Shown in pieces: positions 27,227 through 36,268 of a stretch of 64,000 bases of DNA. The notes beneath the pieces are model-generated. The model did no database searches. It was not told the DNA's origin and saw only the letters and a program-made list of their open reading frames with translations. Numbering within the stretch: position 1 is the stretch's first letter; the number at the start of each line of letters is the position of its first letter. The DNA lies in NCBI GenBank assembly GCA_016708435.1, contig JADJFV010000036.1, positions 1-64,000 of the forward strand, given 5' to 3'. The translations under genes and the position numbers were made by a program. The stretch comes from Leptospiraceae bacterium (GTDB taxonomy: Bacteria > Spirochaetota > Leptospiria > Leptospirales > Leptospiraceae).

Positions 27227-28231
27227 TTATCTTCTATTTATTTCTTCTATGATATCAATATTCACGGCAAACCCACAGGCTTTTTTGGATTCACCGGAAA
27301 ATTTCTCAAACAAATTATCATACGCCCCACCCGTGACTAACGGATAAGAAATACGATCATAATAACCATGAAATACAAAGCCTGTATAATAATCTAAGTC
27401 TCTGATTAAAGAATAATCCAAACAAAGATCTAAGTTTTTATAATGAGAGGCAGACTTAAAAATATCCTCTGTCTCTTCCATGATATGGTATAGGTTGACT
27501 TGATATTTTTCGGCAATCTCAAAGAGTTCGGTTTTTATTTCTTTTAATTGAAAGCAAAGCATGATCTTAAGTAAAATATCTTCAATGTCTTTTTCTACAC
27601 CCTTAGTCTCTAAAAATTCTCGAATGCTTTTTTCTTCTTTTGAATAAAGCAGACGCGACAAAGCATTCTTATCCTCAATGGAAAAATTAAGGCTTTCCAC
27701 AATACGAGAATAAATCTTTGTATTTCCTAGAACTAAAGTAATTTTTTGTTTTAGCCCAAGAGCCTGGGCTAGTTCACTGATATGAGTAAGCAGCATTTTA
27801 AAAGTAGCCGCATGGGAATGTCCGATTACCTCAGCCCCTGCTTGTAAAATTTCTCTTCGGTCAGCATTTTTTTTGTAATTGTCTTTTACCACTCGTCCTG
27901 TATAAAATATCTTTTGGTTTCCTTTCTTCACAGAAAAGCCCGCCAATCCTTTTACAACTTGGAGCGTCAAATCAATGCTAGGTGAAATTTCTTTTCCGGA
28001 TAGATCGCGTGATTTTAAAATCTTAGCCTCTTCCGACGAAGATACATAACGCAGAAAAGAAGAGGTGAAATCAAAACTAGGAGGTGTAACTTCGAGATAT
28101 CCCCGTTGATCAAAAAACTGATAGACCTTATCTAAGATTTTTTTTCTTCTAAGACTGTCTTCATGGTCAAGAAAATGAAATCCATCTGGAATCCATTTGA
28201 CCTCAGAGCTTGTATTGCGTTCATTTCTCAA
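27227..28231 (-). CDS. hisZ: ATP phosphoribosyltransferase regulatory subunit (HisZ)
   Basis: Class II histidyl-tRNA synthetase-like protein of about 334 residues without an anticodon-binding domain, as in HisZ, which activates short-form HisG in histidine synthesis. It has the synthetase-like motif 2 region (FYTGRVVKDNYKKN..., with an AGAEVIG block) and the end motif TGGAYDNLFEKF. I chose TTG at 28231 because a strong GGAAGGGGG lies about 12 bases upstream; a longer frame from 28306 runs into a dispersed repeat and would encode a false hydrophobic leader. Co-transcribed with purA downstream. Confidence 0.85.
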   Translation of the reverse strand: MRNERNTSSEVKWIPDGFHFLDHEDSLRRKKILDKVYQFFDQRGYLEVTPPSFDFTSSFLRYVSSSEEAKILKSRDLSGKEISPSIDLTLQVVKGLAGFSVKKGNQKIFYTGRVVKDNYKKNADRREILQAGAEVIGHSHAATFKMLLTHISELAQALGLKQKITLVLGNTKIYSRIVESLNFSIEDKNALSRLLYSKEEKSIREFLETKGVEKDIEDILLKIMLCFQLKEIKTELFEIAEKYQVNLYHIMEETEDIFKSASHYKNLDLCLDYSLIRDLDYYTGFVFHGYYDRISYPLVTGGAYDNLFEKFSGESKKACGFAVNIDIIEEINRR

Positions 28232-28284
28232 TCTAGTTGGTATCCCCCTTCCAATAAAATAAAAACACAATAAAAGACAACTCA

Positions 28285-28588
28285 AAAGTTTCTGCCACAG
28301 AGGCACATTTAAAAGATTACCACCGATGCACAGGTGTTGGTCGCGAATGCTTGGAGCGAAGGGGGATGAACACCGATAAGAAATGATAAAAGAGGAAGGT
28401 AATGTTATCAGCTAGGCTCAAGGGAGTAAGCGACTTCCAATGTTTAAGACAAGGATTTTTAACCATACTTCGGCAAGGCTCAGTATTAAACTCCATGCAT
28501 GTGGTAATCTTTTAAAAGTCTCCGTGTCGGCGTTTATGGTGCCGAGCAACTTCAAGACTTAACTCAATGTCGTTTCCTTGGGGCACGA
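28285..28588. repeat. Dispersed intergenic repeat, disrupted
   Basis: Begins TCTGCCACAGAGGCACATTT (28290 on), then AAAAGATTACCACCGATGCACAGG, blocks found near 15895 and 53050. The right part contains GTGGTAATCTTTTAAAAGTC, an inverted partner. The middle contains unrelated sequence, perhaps an insertion. No gene seen. Confidence 0.45.
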
Positions 28589-29188
28589 CTAATGGCTTAT
28601 CATATTACCCGCTTCATCATACGCATAATTGAACGTTCCTGTATTCGGACTTGTTACAGCAGTCACTGCATGTTTATGATTTGCATCTCCATAGGCTAAT
28701 GTGAATTGTCCACGCTTCGTTAAGTTTCCATTATCCGTGTATGTGTAATTCTCAACTCCATACTTTCCACTGGCTTGCGTTAAACGATTCTGGGCATCGT
28801 ATACAAAGTCTTGTGTTCTTCCATTGACTATCGTATCCGCTATCTGCGTTATATTGCTCTTCTGGTCATACGTGTAAGATGTTGCACTCTCTATATTCCC
28901 ACTCGCTAGCTTCGTTACTAGTCCTACTGGTCTTCTTTTGATTGGATCATATTGGATTTCCATCTTCACGCCATTTCCGGTTGAGTCTTTGGGCGTTCGG
29001 CGAGTCAAGTGGATAAGCAAGATTAAACGCATTAAGAGCAGATACTCAACGTCTACCGCCGGCAGGCTCTCAGCTACGGTCAATAAATTGCGATTAACCG
29101 CATACAGTAAGGCATAAACGAGTATGCAATTTATTGACCCCGCTTCCATCCTTAACGCGGGGCTTGATTGTGTGTTTGAATTATTCAC
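28589..29188 (-). pseudogene. Rhs/YD-repeat protein fragment
   Basis: From about 28993 to 28589 the frame encodes three YD-repeat units (VGLVTKLASGNIESATSYTY, DFVYDAQNRLTQASGK, LAYGDANHKHAVTAV), the shell-forming repeats of Rhs toxins and related wall proteins. The first 65 residues of the frame are not Rhs-like and cross a 14-bp hairpin (29078-29139), so the true gene is broken at its 5' side. It ends in the middle of a repeat. With the Rhs core gene 900 bases away, it is probably debris from one larger rhs locus. Confidence 0.7.
29078..29139. repeat. Hairpin with perfect 14-bp arms inside Rhs debris
   Basis: GGTCAATAAATTGC (29078-29091) is the exact reverse complement of 29126-29139, with a 34-base loop. 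GC-richer flanks (GCCGGCAGGC, CCCCGCTTCC) surround it. It sits where Rhs similarity ends, so it may be the end of an inserted element. Confidence 0.6.
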
Positions 29189-29213
29189 TGTATTTGTCTT
29201 TAGCCTTAACTAA

Positions 29214-29474
29214 TCATGGAGGTAATATATTTGATTTCTTTTCGCATTTATACATTGCTGCATTATAATTAAGACATCCTAAGAGAATTAAATCAAAATC
29301 TAATTTATATTCTGGTTTGCCTTGATATAGACCCAATGCAACAACACAAGCCTCAGTATCCAATGCCCCGCTGTCCCTGGCATCGCGAGCACAGCGCGTA
29401 CGCTCCGTGTTTCCGTCTCCACATGCAATAAATGTAACCGCAATCACTAAAAAAACTAGAAATACTTTTTTCAT
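29214..29474 (-). CDS. Small Cys-rich lipoprotein
   Basis: Protein of 86 residues. A signal peptide ends at the lipobox TFIAC (Cys18), followed by a short mature part with five more cysteines. The sequence RTRCARDARDSGALDTEAC repeats an RxC/ARDxx pattern. No family is recognised. It starts one base before the stop side of the Rhs-core gene, so it may be the immunity or accessory gene of that locus, though size and export do not prove this. Confidence 0.6.
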   Translation of the reverse strand: MKKVFLVFLVIAVTFIACGDGNTERTRCARDARDSGALDTEACVVALGLYQGKPEYKLDFDLILLGCLNYNAAMYKCEKKSNILPP

Positions 29475-29475
29475 G

Positions 29476-31557
29476 TTAATAACCCCCTATATTACAAGAC
29501 CCAGTTCGTCCACACAACTTGGGAAATCTACCTGGTTTAATATGATGTTTATTTTCTTTAATGTGAGTTAAATCGTTAATCACATTTGCAGTGGAGAATA
29601 ATACAGTTCCGACGGTAGCAACATAGACATCATACGGATCATCTGCACTTGCCCATGCGTTTTTTATCCATTGTCGATTAGACTTTCTCGGGTCTTCTTT
29701 TTTAGCACCGCCGATCCAAACGATAGTGCTACCATTGGACATATCATGGTTATATGAACCTCTATCAATTCCGTTTCCCCTTGCTGGTTTTGCAACTCCA
29801 TGAGTCATAAGATAAAAAACGAAAGCGGCTGTTTCTCCTTTCACCACCCCTGAAACCACCAAGCCAATCAAGAGTCCTGTGTAGGCTCTTCTATTCGTAT
29901 TCAATCCATCTAGAATCGTCTCCTTACCGCTTGCTTGGTGGTCTTCGTAATATTTATCAAGTAAAAAGTATAGCATTGGATTTTTCGCTATTTCGTCCCG
30001 AAACAGCCACTGGAGTGCCAAAAATTCCGTTGGCTTATTCCGACCACAATCACCACCACCACCTGTCCAATTATGCCCAGGTGCAACTCCAGTAGCCGCT
30101 GCACCGACCGAATAACCAGCTCTTGCCCCAGCAGGTCCCCCATACATGCCACCATAGAATGCACCAATCGCACCACCAATCTGTCCAAATAAATGTTTAT
30201 CACAAGAATTCCCTGATCTATCCCTAAAATTCATTGGGCTACCATTCACATACATATAATGATTCATTCCTTGCGTATCATCAGGATTATACTCATTATC
30301 CGCCTGTAAAAACCTACCCACCATCGGATCATAATACCTAGCTTTATAATACATCAAACCCGATTCCTTATCCTCTTCCTGCCCGGTGTATTTAAAACGA
30401 GTAATATCCGGACCCGATGAATCAGTCCTATGAATCTCACCATAAGGCTTGTAAGAAATATGCGACTTACCCCCATTATTCCCACCAGCAATCACATTCC
30501 CACGTCCATCGGTAATCATCGTAATAGACCCAAGATGATCCGGATGTAAAAAATACATCCCCGTAACAGGAACTAACGCCGATCCACCACTTCCTCCGTT
30601 ATAACCACCAGACCCAGACGGACGATAGCCGCCAGAGCCATTTGTATTATTACCTGACCCAGTAGGAGGTATCGAACCAATCGGTGCATTCGGACTTGAC
30701 GGAGTAACAGTATTACCCGTTGTCACTTCATCTACGCTTGCTGTATCATTGTTAATCCCACTTGCAAGCAATATCCACGGAGCTTCGCCTTTCTTACCAC
30801 CACCACTCGCTAAACCGCATTGCGTGAATGTAAATAAGATGGAGACGATTAACAATGGTGTTACAGATAATGTGCGTTTTGCGTATATCATCGTAGAGAC
30901 GTAGCGCGCTACGTCTCTACGATGACGACGAGATTGTATATATACCAAATACAACACTACAACCAACATCACCCACACAAACACATCATACTCCACCGAA
31001 GAAACAATCCTCGCAACTTTAAAAGCACTTTGCACATAATAATACTTAGCCGTATTTACATAATACGCCGAACAAGAACCAGCAACATCTTCACAAAAGA
31101 AACCTTTTACGAAAGAGTTGGGGGGAAAGTCATCTCCTTTCGCAAAGGAGAGTAATTCTGTAGATGTTGCAACATCGAAAGAGTTAGAGGATTTACTACC
31201 ACTAAAAGCATCTGTTATTAAAGCCGCATCACTCCGAGTCATCTGACTAAACACATCGCCATAAAGTCCCTTGAAATATAACGTATGCGATTCCGCTTGA
31301 CCCGGTGTGCGGGTAATCTCGTATATACCAAATGAAACTAGGTTTTGTAGAAAGAAGTTTTTCGATGTTGCATTTGCTATGAACCAAATGGATGGTTTGT
31401 TGTTTAAGTGAAATGCAATGGTATTAAGCGTTTGGTTTAGCCCATCAAAGCTGTAGACTACGACTCCGCTAGCTTTCATCTTGCGTCTGATACGGTTTCC
31501 GGTGGAGTTAAAATCTGTAAAGCAACGATTCATTAAAGTCCCGTGCTTTACTTGCAT
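29476..31557 (-). CDS. Rhs-core-domain protein, probably 5'-truncated
   Basis: Protein of 693 residues. Residues 1-200 resemble the distal part of large Leptospira Rhs/SpvB-like proteins (SFDGLNQTLNTIAFHLNNK, GLYGDVFSQMTRSDAAL), then a membrane helix (about 195-215) and a second lipobox-like TFTQC near 245, a Gly/Ser/Asn-rich linker, and the Rhs core (HPDHLGSITMITDGRGN and YYKARYYDPMVGRFLQADN). The C-terminal 270 residues after the core form a variable tip, likely toxin-like, that I cannot assign. The upstream end runs into another small lipoprotein gene, and a 38-bp palindrome lies inside the frame. Function as a contact toxin or surface protein is inference. Confidence 0.7.
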   Translation of the reverse strand: MQVKHGTLMNRCFTDFNSTGNRIRRKMKASGVVVYSFDGLNQTLNTIAFHLNNKPSIWFIANATSKNFFLQNLVSFGIYEITRTPGQAESHTLYFKGLYGDVFSQMTRSDAALITDAFSGSKSSNSFDVATSTELLSFAKGDDFPPNSFVKGFFCEDVAGSCSAYYVNTAKYYYVQSAFKVARIVSSVEYDVFVWVMLVVVLYLVYIQSRRHRRDVARYVSTMIYAKRTLSVTPLLIVSILFTFTQCGLASGGGKKGEAPWILLASGINNDTASVDEVTTGNTVTPSSPNAPIGSIPPTGSGNNTNGSGGYRPSGSGGYNGGSGGSALVPVTGMYFLHPDHLGSITMITDGRGNVIAGGNNGGKSHISYKPYGEIHRTDSSGPDITRFKYTGQEEDKESGLMYYKARYYDPMVGRFLQADNEYNPDDTQGMNHYMYVNGSPMNFRDRSGNSCDKHLFGQIGGAIGAFYGGMYGGPAGARAGYSVGAAATGVAPGHNWTGGGGDCGRNKPTEFLALQWLFRDEIAKNPMLYFLLDKYYEDHQASGKETILDGLNTNRRAYTGLLIGLVVSGVVKGETAAFVFYLMTHGVAKPARGNGIDRGSYNHDMSNGSTIVWIGGAKKEDPRKSNRQWIKNAWASADDPYDVYVATVGTVLFSTANVINDLTHIKENKHHIKPGRFPKLCGRTGSCNIGGY
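30888..30925. repeat. Perfect 38-bp palindrome inside the Rhs frame
   Basis: The sequence is symmetrical about 30906/30907, with arms GTAGAGACGTAGC and GCTACGTCTCTAC plus six more bases each side. It keeps the Rhs reading frame open and encodes the stretch around RRDVARYVSTMIY. It looks like a small palindromic element inserted in frame between a membrane helix and a lipobox. Confidence 0.8.
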
Positions 31558-31841
31558 TTTTTATTGCAACTTTCTCTATAACTAGATACAATTCTAGATG
31601 CAGTTAAATTCGCTGATGTCAAACAAGATTGGTATAATTGCGAGTTCGTTGAAGAAGTAGAACCCGGAATAGAATTTGCACTACAACTATTACTCTGTTG
31701 CGATTGAACTGTTGTATACAAAAGAATCGAAGTAGTCGAACATGTATTCTTACACTGCTTCGTTTCTTTGCCATTTATATTTATGCAATCTGCCAATAAC
31801 AGAATGCAAACCGAAACTAAAATTAATTTTACGATATTCAT
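31548..31841 (-). CDS. Small Ser/Cys-rich lipoprotein
   Basis: Protein of 97 residues. A signal peptide ends at LLADC (Cys19), and the mature part is rich in Ser, Thr and Cys, ending RESCNKKCK. No family is recognised. It overlaps the Rhs-core gene start by 10 bases, so the two are probably translated together. The low-complexity composition suggests a short surface-exposed lipoprotein. Confidence 0.55.
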   Translation of the reverse strand: MNIVKLILVSVCILLLADCININGKETKQCKNTCSTTSILLYTTVQSQQSNSCSANSIPGSTSSTNSQLYQSCLTSANLTASRIVSSYRESCNKKCK

Positions 31842-31874
31842 TTTTTTACCCTCTTTGATTTTCTATTAAATTAT

Positions 31875-32327
31875 TTAAGACCCAATGACTTTCTTTTGCA
31901 TCCATTCGCCTAAAGGCAAACGAACATTAGACGCAAGGTAGGTAGAAGAAAGATCAGGAGGAATCTTAGCATTAGCCGGAATAGCAATGATACGAGATTT
32001 CTCTACTACTAAAAATCCAATCTCAGTCTTCAAAGTAAAACTATCCACCTTTTCCTCAGCGATCACACCGTTTATTTTACTCCCATCTTTTAAAGTAAAC
32101 ACTGAATAGCGAAATGCACTATAAGCACCTTTTTTTGTTGGATCTGTTGATTTAACATCTGCCTTTGGAATAAAATATTCTTTACTCTTATACAAAATCT
32201 TGTAACTCTTATCTGTTTCTGTGATAAGGTCACAGATAAACGCATCTCCGTTTTCGAGAATAATCTCGAATGCGGATAATGGCAAACAGAAGAGGATAAT
32301 GAGTGTTAGGCAGAGTTTGCGTTTCAT
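31875..32327 (-). CDS. Exported beta-rich hypothetical protein
   Basis: Protein of 150 residues with a cleavable signal peptide (cut near LPLSA). The mature protein has two similar segments, FEIILENGDAFICDLITET and SVFTLKDGSKINGVIAEEK, the strand pattern of Sm-like or LSM-type small barrels often seen in exported spirochaetal proteins. No catalytic residues are evident. It is the first gene of a minus-strand run that continues through the small lipoprotein to the Rhs-core gene. Confidence 0.6.
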   Translation of the reverse strand: MKRKLCLTLIILFCLPLSAFEIILENGDAFICDLITETDKSYKILYKSKEYFIPKADVKSTDPTKKGAYSAFRYSVFTLKDGSKINGVIAEEKVDSFTLKTEIGFLVVEKSRIIAIPANAKIPPDLSSTYLASNVRLPLGEWMQKKVIGS

Positions 32328-32525
32328 TTCTTTCTATAAAGTGCTAGCACGAGTAACAACTCCAAAATTTATCGTTTACATACATTTATCCATAGGAATA
32401 AAATACATTTATTCTTTCAATCCTATTTGCTAAATTTTACTATTATATAATTATTTTAAACTAGAGCTAGTTTACCGCAGGTCAAAACTAAAGCTATCGG
32501 ACGCAATTTAAGTAAGTGCTATCTT

Positions 32526-32564
32526 TCTTTCATAATAAGGTGTTATGAACTAAACGGGGGAAAT
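32526..32564 (+). repeat. Repeated motif TTCATAA...TTATGAA...ACGGGG, copy 1
   Basis: TTCATAA and TTATGAA are complementary arms around TAAGGTG, followed by CTAAACGGGGGAAAT. A close copy lies at 50766-50803 and a weaker one at 49023-49056. It may be a regulatory site or part of an old mobile element. Confidence 0.5.
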
Positions 32565-32716
32565 TTCGCCCCGCAAAATTGCTATTAGCCTTCATAGGTA
32601 TTCGGTCAGAGTCGCAAAATGATTTTACCAAATCAAGATTTTTTTAGCGGCTAATGACAAAATTATGATTCCTATACACTTTGTTTCAGAAGACTATATA
32701 CTTGCTGGCGGCTAGA

Positions 32717-32768
32717 AGGCGCACCTCTTAGCGGGTTCATTGCGCAACCACCCGCCGGATAAGCGCCT
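32717..32768. repeat. Nested GC-rich hairpin
   Basis: AGGCGC (32717-32722) pairs with GCGCCT (32763-32768). Inside it CGGGT (32732-32736) pairs with ACCCG (32750-32754), and the terminal loop contains TTGCGCAA. The layout suggests a selected fold of RNA or single-stranded DNA. No second copy was seen in this window. Confidence 0.5.
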
Positions 32769-32911
32769 GTATCCCCCAATGCGCCCCCCTTTAGAGTTCC
32801 TATATAGTATATAGACATCTTATCGGAAGTGTAAATCTTGTCTTCTATCAAGATATCCCCTATATTTTCAAACAGTAAGTCCTCAATCAAATTTAATTGT
32901 AAATTTTCCTA

Positions 32912-32973
32912 GACAAGATTAACAGGATTTACATGATAAAACGTAAAATCCTGTTAATCTTGTAAATCCTGTC
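32912..32973. repeat. Hairpin repeat GACAGGATTAACAGGATT type, copy 2 (possible terminator)
   Basis: Near-identical to 15040-15101, including the ATGATAAAAC loop. Arms GACAAGATTAACAGGATTTA and the block ending AATCCTGTC pair, and TCAAAAATTTCTTTT follows. It lies between two minus-strand genes, about 165 bases after the stop of the GGDEF gene. Confidence 0.6.
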
Positions 32974-33138
32974 AAAAATTTCTTTTATAATGCTATTTCA
33001 AATACTTTTGCTTCATTACTTATACGAAAAGGGCACAAAAGAAGTTTAGAATCTCTATACAGATAGAGCCAGGACAAAGAAAGACTTTTAAGCTTTTCAT
33101 TGACGGCATTGGAGTATTTAGAAGTTGTATAGAAATTC

Positions 33139-35898
33139 CTATTCTAAAAAGCTATTTTTCGAGTATATTACTACACGATTACGACCATTCTGTTTTGCTT
33201 TATAGAGAGCCTGATCGGCGTACTGCATGGCTGACTCCGGACCTGAATCGTTTTCGCTAAAAGCGGCTGCACCAAAACTCGCGGTAACAGGAATAAGAAC
33301 CCCAGCCTTTTCTATATGTAGGCTTGCTATATCCTTTCGAAGTCGCTCAGCGAGTATCTTAGCTTCAGGCAGAGCGGTATTTGTCGCTATGATTGCAAAT
33401 TCTTCCCCGCCAATACGTCCAACGACCTCGGATTGACTATATACACCGACGACATCTGTCGCCCGAAGTTTATTTAACAATTCTCCTGTATGACTCAAAA
33501 CTTCATCTCCGGTTGCATGCCCATAAGTATCGTTGATCTTTTTAAAGAAATCGATGTCCAGCATAAGAATACTCGTCGGTTGCTTAAAGCGGCGAAATCT
33601 CTGCCATTCCCGATCTAAAAGATTCATAAAGAATCGCCTATTTCCTACCCCGGTCAAAGGATCAGTCAAACTAAGTGTCTTCAACTCTTCTTCAAATCTT
33701 TTTCTAGTAGTAATATCCTGTCTGATTGAAAGGTATTGGAAAATTTGTCCATTTTCATCAAATATTGGACTAATAACCGATGAAACCCAATATTCACTGC
33801 CATCTTTTGCTCGATTTTTTACTTCCCCTTTCCATACGTTTCCGTTCTTTATTGTTTGCCATAGATTTTCCCAAAAAGCTTTATCATGAAAACCGGAATT
33901 TATAATTTTATGGGTATTTCCTACAAGCTCCTGCTCCGAATAACCAGATAGTTCAGAAAAAAGTTTATTCGCGTGAGTTATGATCCCAGCTCTATCCGTT
34001 ATCGAAATTAAGGAGCTTTCGTTTACAGCATTTGTAATATTTCGTATTTCCCTGCTGACTGCGGCTAGCTTTGCCTCTCTTTCTTTATTTTCAGTAATGT
34101 CCTGATGCGTGCCGTACATCATCAAAGGTTTACCTTCTTTTGTCCAACTAAAGACCTTGCCTCTATCATACACCCAAACGTAATGTCCCTCTTTGTGTCG
34201 GATTCTTGTTTCTATACTATAGTAGTCTGCTTTTTTTTCAAAAACCAGATTTAATCTTTTCTTGGATTCCGCCAAATCTTCAGGATGTACCAATTTTTGC
34301 CAGGTTTCTACATTGACTTGCCCAAGCTCAGCAAGGCTATAGCCTACTATTTCTGCCCAGCGTTCATTAAAAACAGTCTCCCCAGTTTGAACATTCCACT
34401 CCCAAGTGCCAACATTTGTACCTTCTAATGTGTATTGGTGTCGCATTTGTATATGATTAATAAGTAACCTAGCCTGCTGTGCTTCAATTAACCTACCAAT
34501 TGTGCCTGTAACCAATTCAATTTCTGTGATTAATTCAGTGTCATAACCACCTACTCGGTTTGAAACCCCAGCCATTCCAATCATTTTATTATTAACATAA
34601 ATTGGTATCCCCAGAAATGCATTTAATGGAGGATGCCCTGCTGGTAACCCGCCACTACGTGGATCAGAAGCAGGGTGGTTAGCAATAACCGCTCGACCTT
34701 CTTTCAAAACGACACCAAAAAGAGTCTTTAGATTTCTAAACTCCAGTCCGTTAGGGGCATTCTCCTTAAAGAAATTTCTCGTCTCCTCATTCCATGCAAT
34801 GTTAGTTATGGCATGGGTTTTCAAATAGGGATTACCGCTACTGTCATAAAGAACCTGACCAATGAATCCATATTCACTTCCCGTAAGGTCAAGTAATATA
34901 CTTAGAGCACTGTCAAATACCTCAGCAATATTGCTTTCTGAAATAAATGTTTGCTGAAGTTTATTTACTATGCTTAAAATAAAATTCTGTCTCGCTTTAA
35001 TCTTTTCAGAAAGAAGGTGTTCTGTGACATCTTGGAAAGTGCCTACAATAGTTTTTTTATTTTCGTTTCCCTCGAAAACTTTACCCTGCACTCGAACCCA
35101 GCGATCGTTTTGCTTGGCAGTTTTAATCCTGCAAGTGACATCAAACGGATCACCCGTCTGAATGGTGCTCTCAAGTGCGGAAACAATGATTACAAGGTCA
35201 TCGGGGTGATAAAAATCAAGACCGTTACTTTTTTCACGCGGAAAATCAGTAGAAACTTCATGAATTTGATAAACTCCTTCGGTCCAGAGTGTTTTGCCGG
35301 TTTCGATATCCAATTCCCATGCACCAGTCTTATTGGACTTATGACTCTCATTTAACAGGAACTCTACTTTCTGTAATGATTTGTTTACTTCCCCAAGATT
35401 GATTGTCTGTCTGCGCAACTCTAAAAGCTGTATTGTTTGCCTGGCTAATCCTTTTAAGGCATTTCTTTGTTGCTCAGAAAGTTTTTTAGGCTCCCTGTCA
35501 ATGGCGCAAAGGGTGCCTAAAGGAAAGCCATTATTACTTACCAGAGGGACTCCGGCATAAAAAACTACATTGGGTTCCCCTGACACTAAAGGGTTATCAA
35601 AAAAACGGTCATCCTTTCGGGCATCTTCAATCTCAAAAATTTCATCTGGTTTCAGTATAGCATGTGCACAAAAAGCTACATCCCTTGGTGTTTCGTGTGC
35701 AGTTAACCCCCTATGAGAAAGAAACCATTGTCGCTCTTTAGTGATGAAGCTAATAAGAGCAATAGGGGTACCGCATATCTCTGCAGCCATTTGGGTCAGA
35801 AAGTCAAAGTCTGCCTTCTCTTCACTATCTATGATTTTAAAAGAATCTAATTCGCCTTGGCGTTCTGGTTCATTATCGGGTTTGTGTCCTGATTTCAT
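33139..35898 (-). CDS. GAF/PAS multi-sensor diguanylate cyclase
   Basis: Protein of 919 residues. Domains in order: GAF (about 20-160), PAS (about 190-300), GAF (about 320-480), PAS with PAC (about 500-620), PAS with PAC (about 640-760) and GGDEF (about 770-915). The active-site motif is GGEEF, so it should make cyclic di-GMP from GTP. It has no membrane helices. The first GAF resembles the PAS-GAF type (ETPRDVAFCAHAI). Just before GGEEF the usual DVVGRIGGEEF is interrupted: DVVGVYSQSEVVGRIGGEEF, an apparent nine-residue insertion with a repeated VVG. Single gene, diverging from the acyltransferase fusion. Confidence 0.9.
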   Translation of the reverse strand: MKSGHKPDNEPERQGELDSFKIIDSEEKADFDFLTQMAAEICGTPIALISFITKERQWFLSHRGLTAHETPRDVAFCAHAILKPDEIFEIEDARKDDRFFDNPLVSGEPNVVFYAGVPLVSNNGFPLGTLCAIDREPKKLSEQQRNALKGLARQTIQLLELRRQTINLGEVNKSLQKVEFLLNESHKSNKTGAWELDIETGKTLWTEGVYQIHEVSTDFPREKSNGLDFYHPDDLVIIVSALESTIQTGDPFDVTCRIKTAKQNDRWVRVQGKVFEGNENKKTIVGTFQDVTEHLLSEKIKARQNFILSIVNKLQQTFISESNIAEVFDSALSILLDLTGSEYGFIGQVLYDSSGNPYLKTHAITNIAWNEETRNFFKENAPNGLEFRNLKTLFGVVLKEGRAVIANHPASDPRSGGLPAGHPPLNAFLGIPIYVNNKMIGMAGVSNRVGGYDTELITEIELVTGTIGRLIEAQQARLLINHIQMRHQYTLEGTNVGTWEWNVQTGETVFNERWAEIVGYSLAELGQVNVETWQKLVHPEDLAESKKRLNLVFEKKADYYSIETRIRHKEGHYVWVYDRGKVFSWTKEGKPLMMYGTHQDITENKEREAKLAAVSREIRNITNAVNESSLISITDRAGIITHANKLFSELSGYSEQELVGNTHKIINSGFHDKAFWENLWQTIKNGNVWKGEVKNRAKDGSEYWVSSVISPIFDENGQIFQYLSIRQDITTRKRFEEELKTLSLTDPLTGVGNRRFFMNLLDREWQRFRRFKQPTSILMLDIDFFKKINDTYGHATGDEVLSHTGELLNKLRATDVVGVYSQSEVVGRIGGEEFAIIATNTALPEAKILAERLRKDIASLHIEKAGVLIPVTASFGAAAFSENDSGPESAMQYADQALYKAKQNGRNRVVIYSKNSFLE

Positions 35899-36268
35899 GT
35901 TTCCTGCTTGAATCTATTTATTGCCCATAGACAATTTCCATTCTACCGTAAATATTTATTATTTATTTGACTGTATATGAAAAAAATTTGGGATTTTAAA
36001 TTTTACCTTCATTTGGTAAAATGTTCGCGCCTTACAAGGACAATAAGAGTCATAAAATATTTAGTCTTTCTTGCTTTGTCAACTTTAATCTTTTATTCCG
36101 ATTATAGTTCCGATGAAACGATGTTAAGGAGGCAAAATTAAAATTATATAAAAGCGAATAAAAAAAATAAAGCTAAAATCCAAAAAATCCATTTCCTTTT
36201 TTTTCTAGTTGACTGGATTGCAATTACTAATTGTAATTTGGAAATATTTGAGTGAGTAAGAGGATTGT
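35899..36268. other. Intergenic region between divergent genes
   Basis: AT-rich spacer of 370 bases between the GGDEF gene and the acyltransferase fusion. It holds an inverted repeat, ATTTTACC (36000-36007) and GGTAAAAT (36015-36022), which may be an operator. The plus-strand gene is preceded by AAGAGGATT. No other signal was recognised. Confidence 0.45.

Larger units (their letters stand above)
32328..33138. other. Gene-less region with a structured GC-rich patch
   Basis: No credible gene; the frame at 32672-32890 is an artefact across a GC-rich patch. It contains an inverted-repeat motif (32526-32564) found twice more in the window, a nested hairpin (32717-32768), and a terminator-like hairpin (32912-32973). 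The patch is far richer in G and C than its surroundings. Confidence 0.55.

Noticed and set aside
28232..28306. Longer hisZ start giving a hydrophobic leader
   Set aside because: The extra codons come from a dispersed repeat, and a strong ribosome site stands before the later TTG.
32672..32890. 72-codon minus-strand frame
   Set aside because: It crosses the GC-rich structured patch, with no ribosome site; the DNA fold explains the sequence better.
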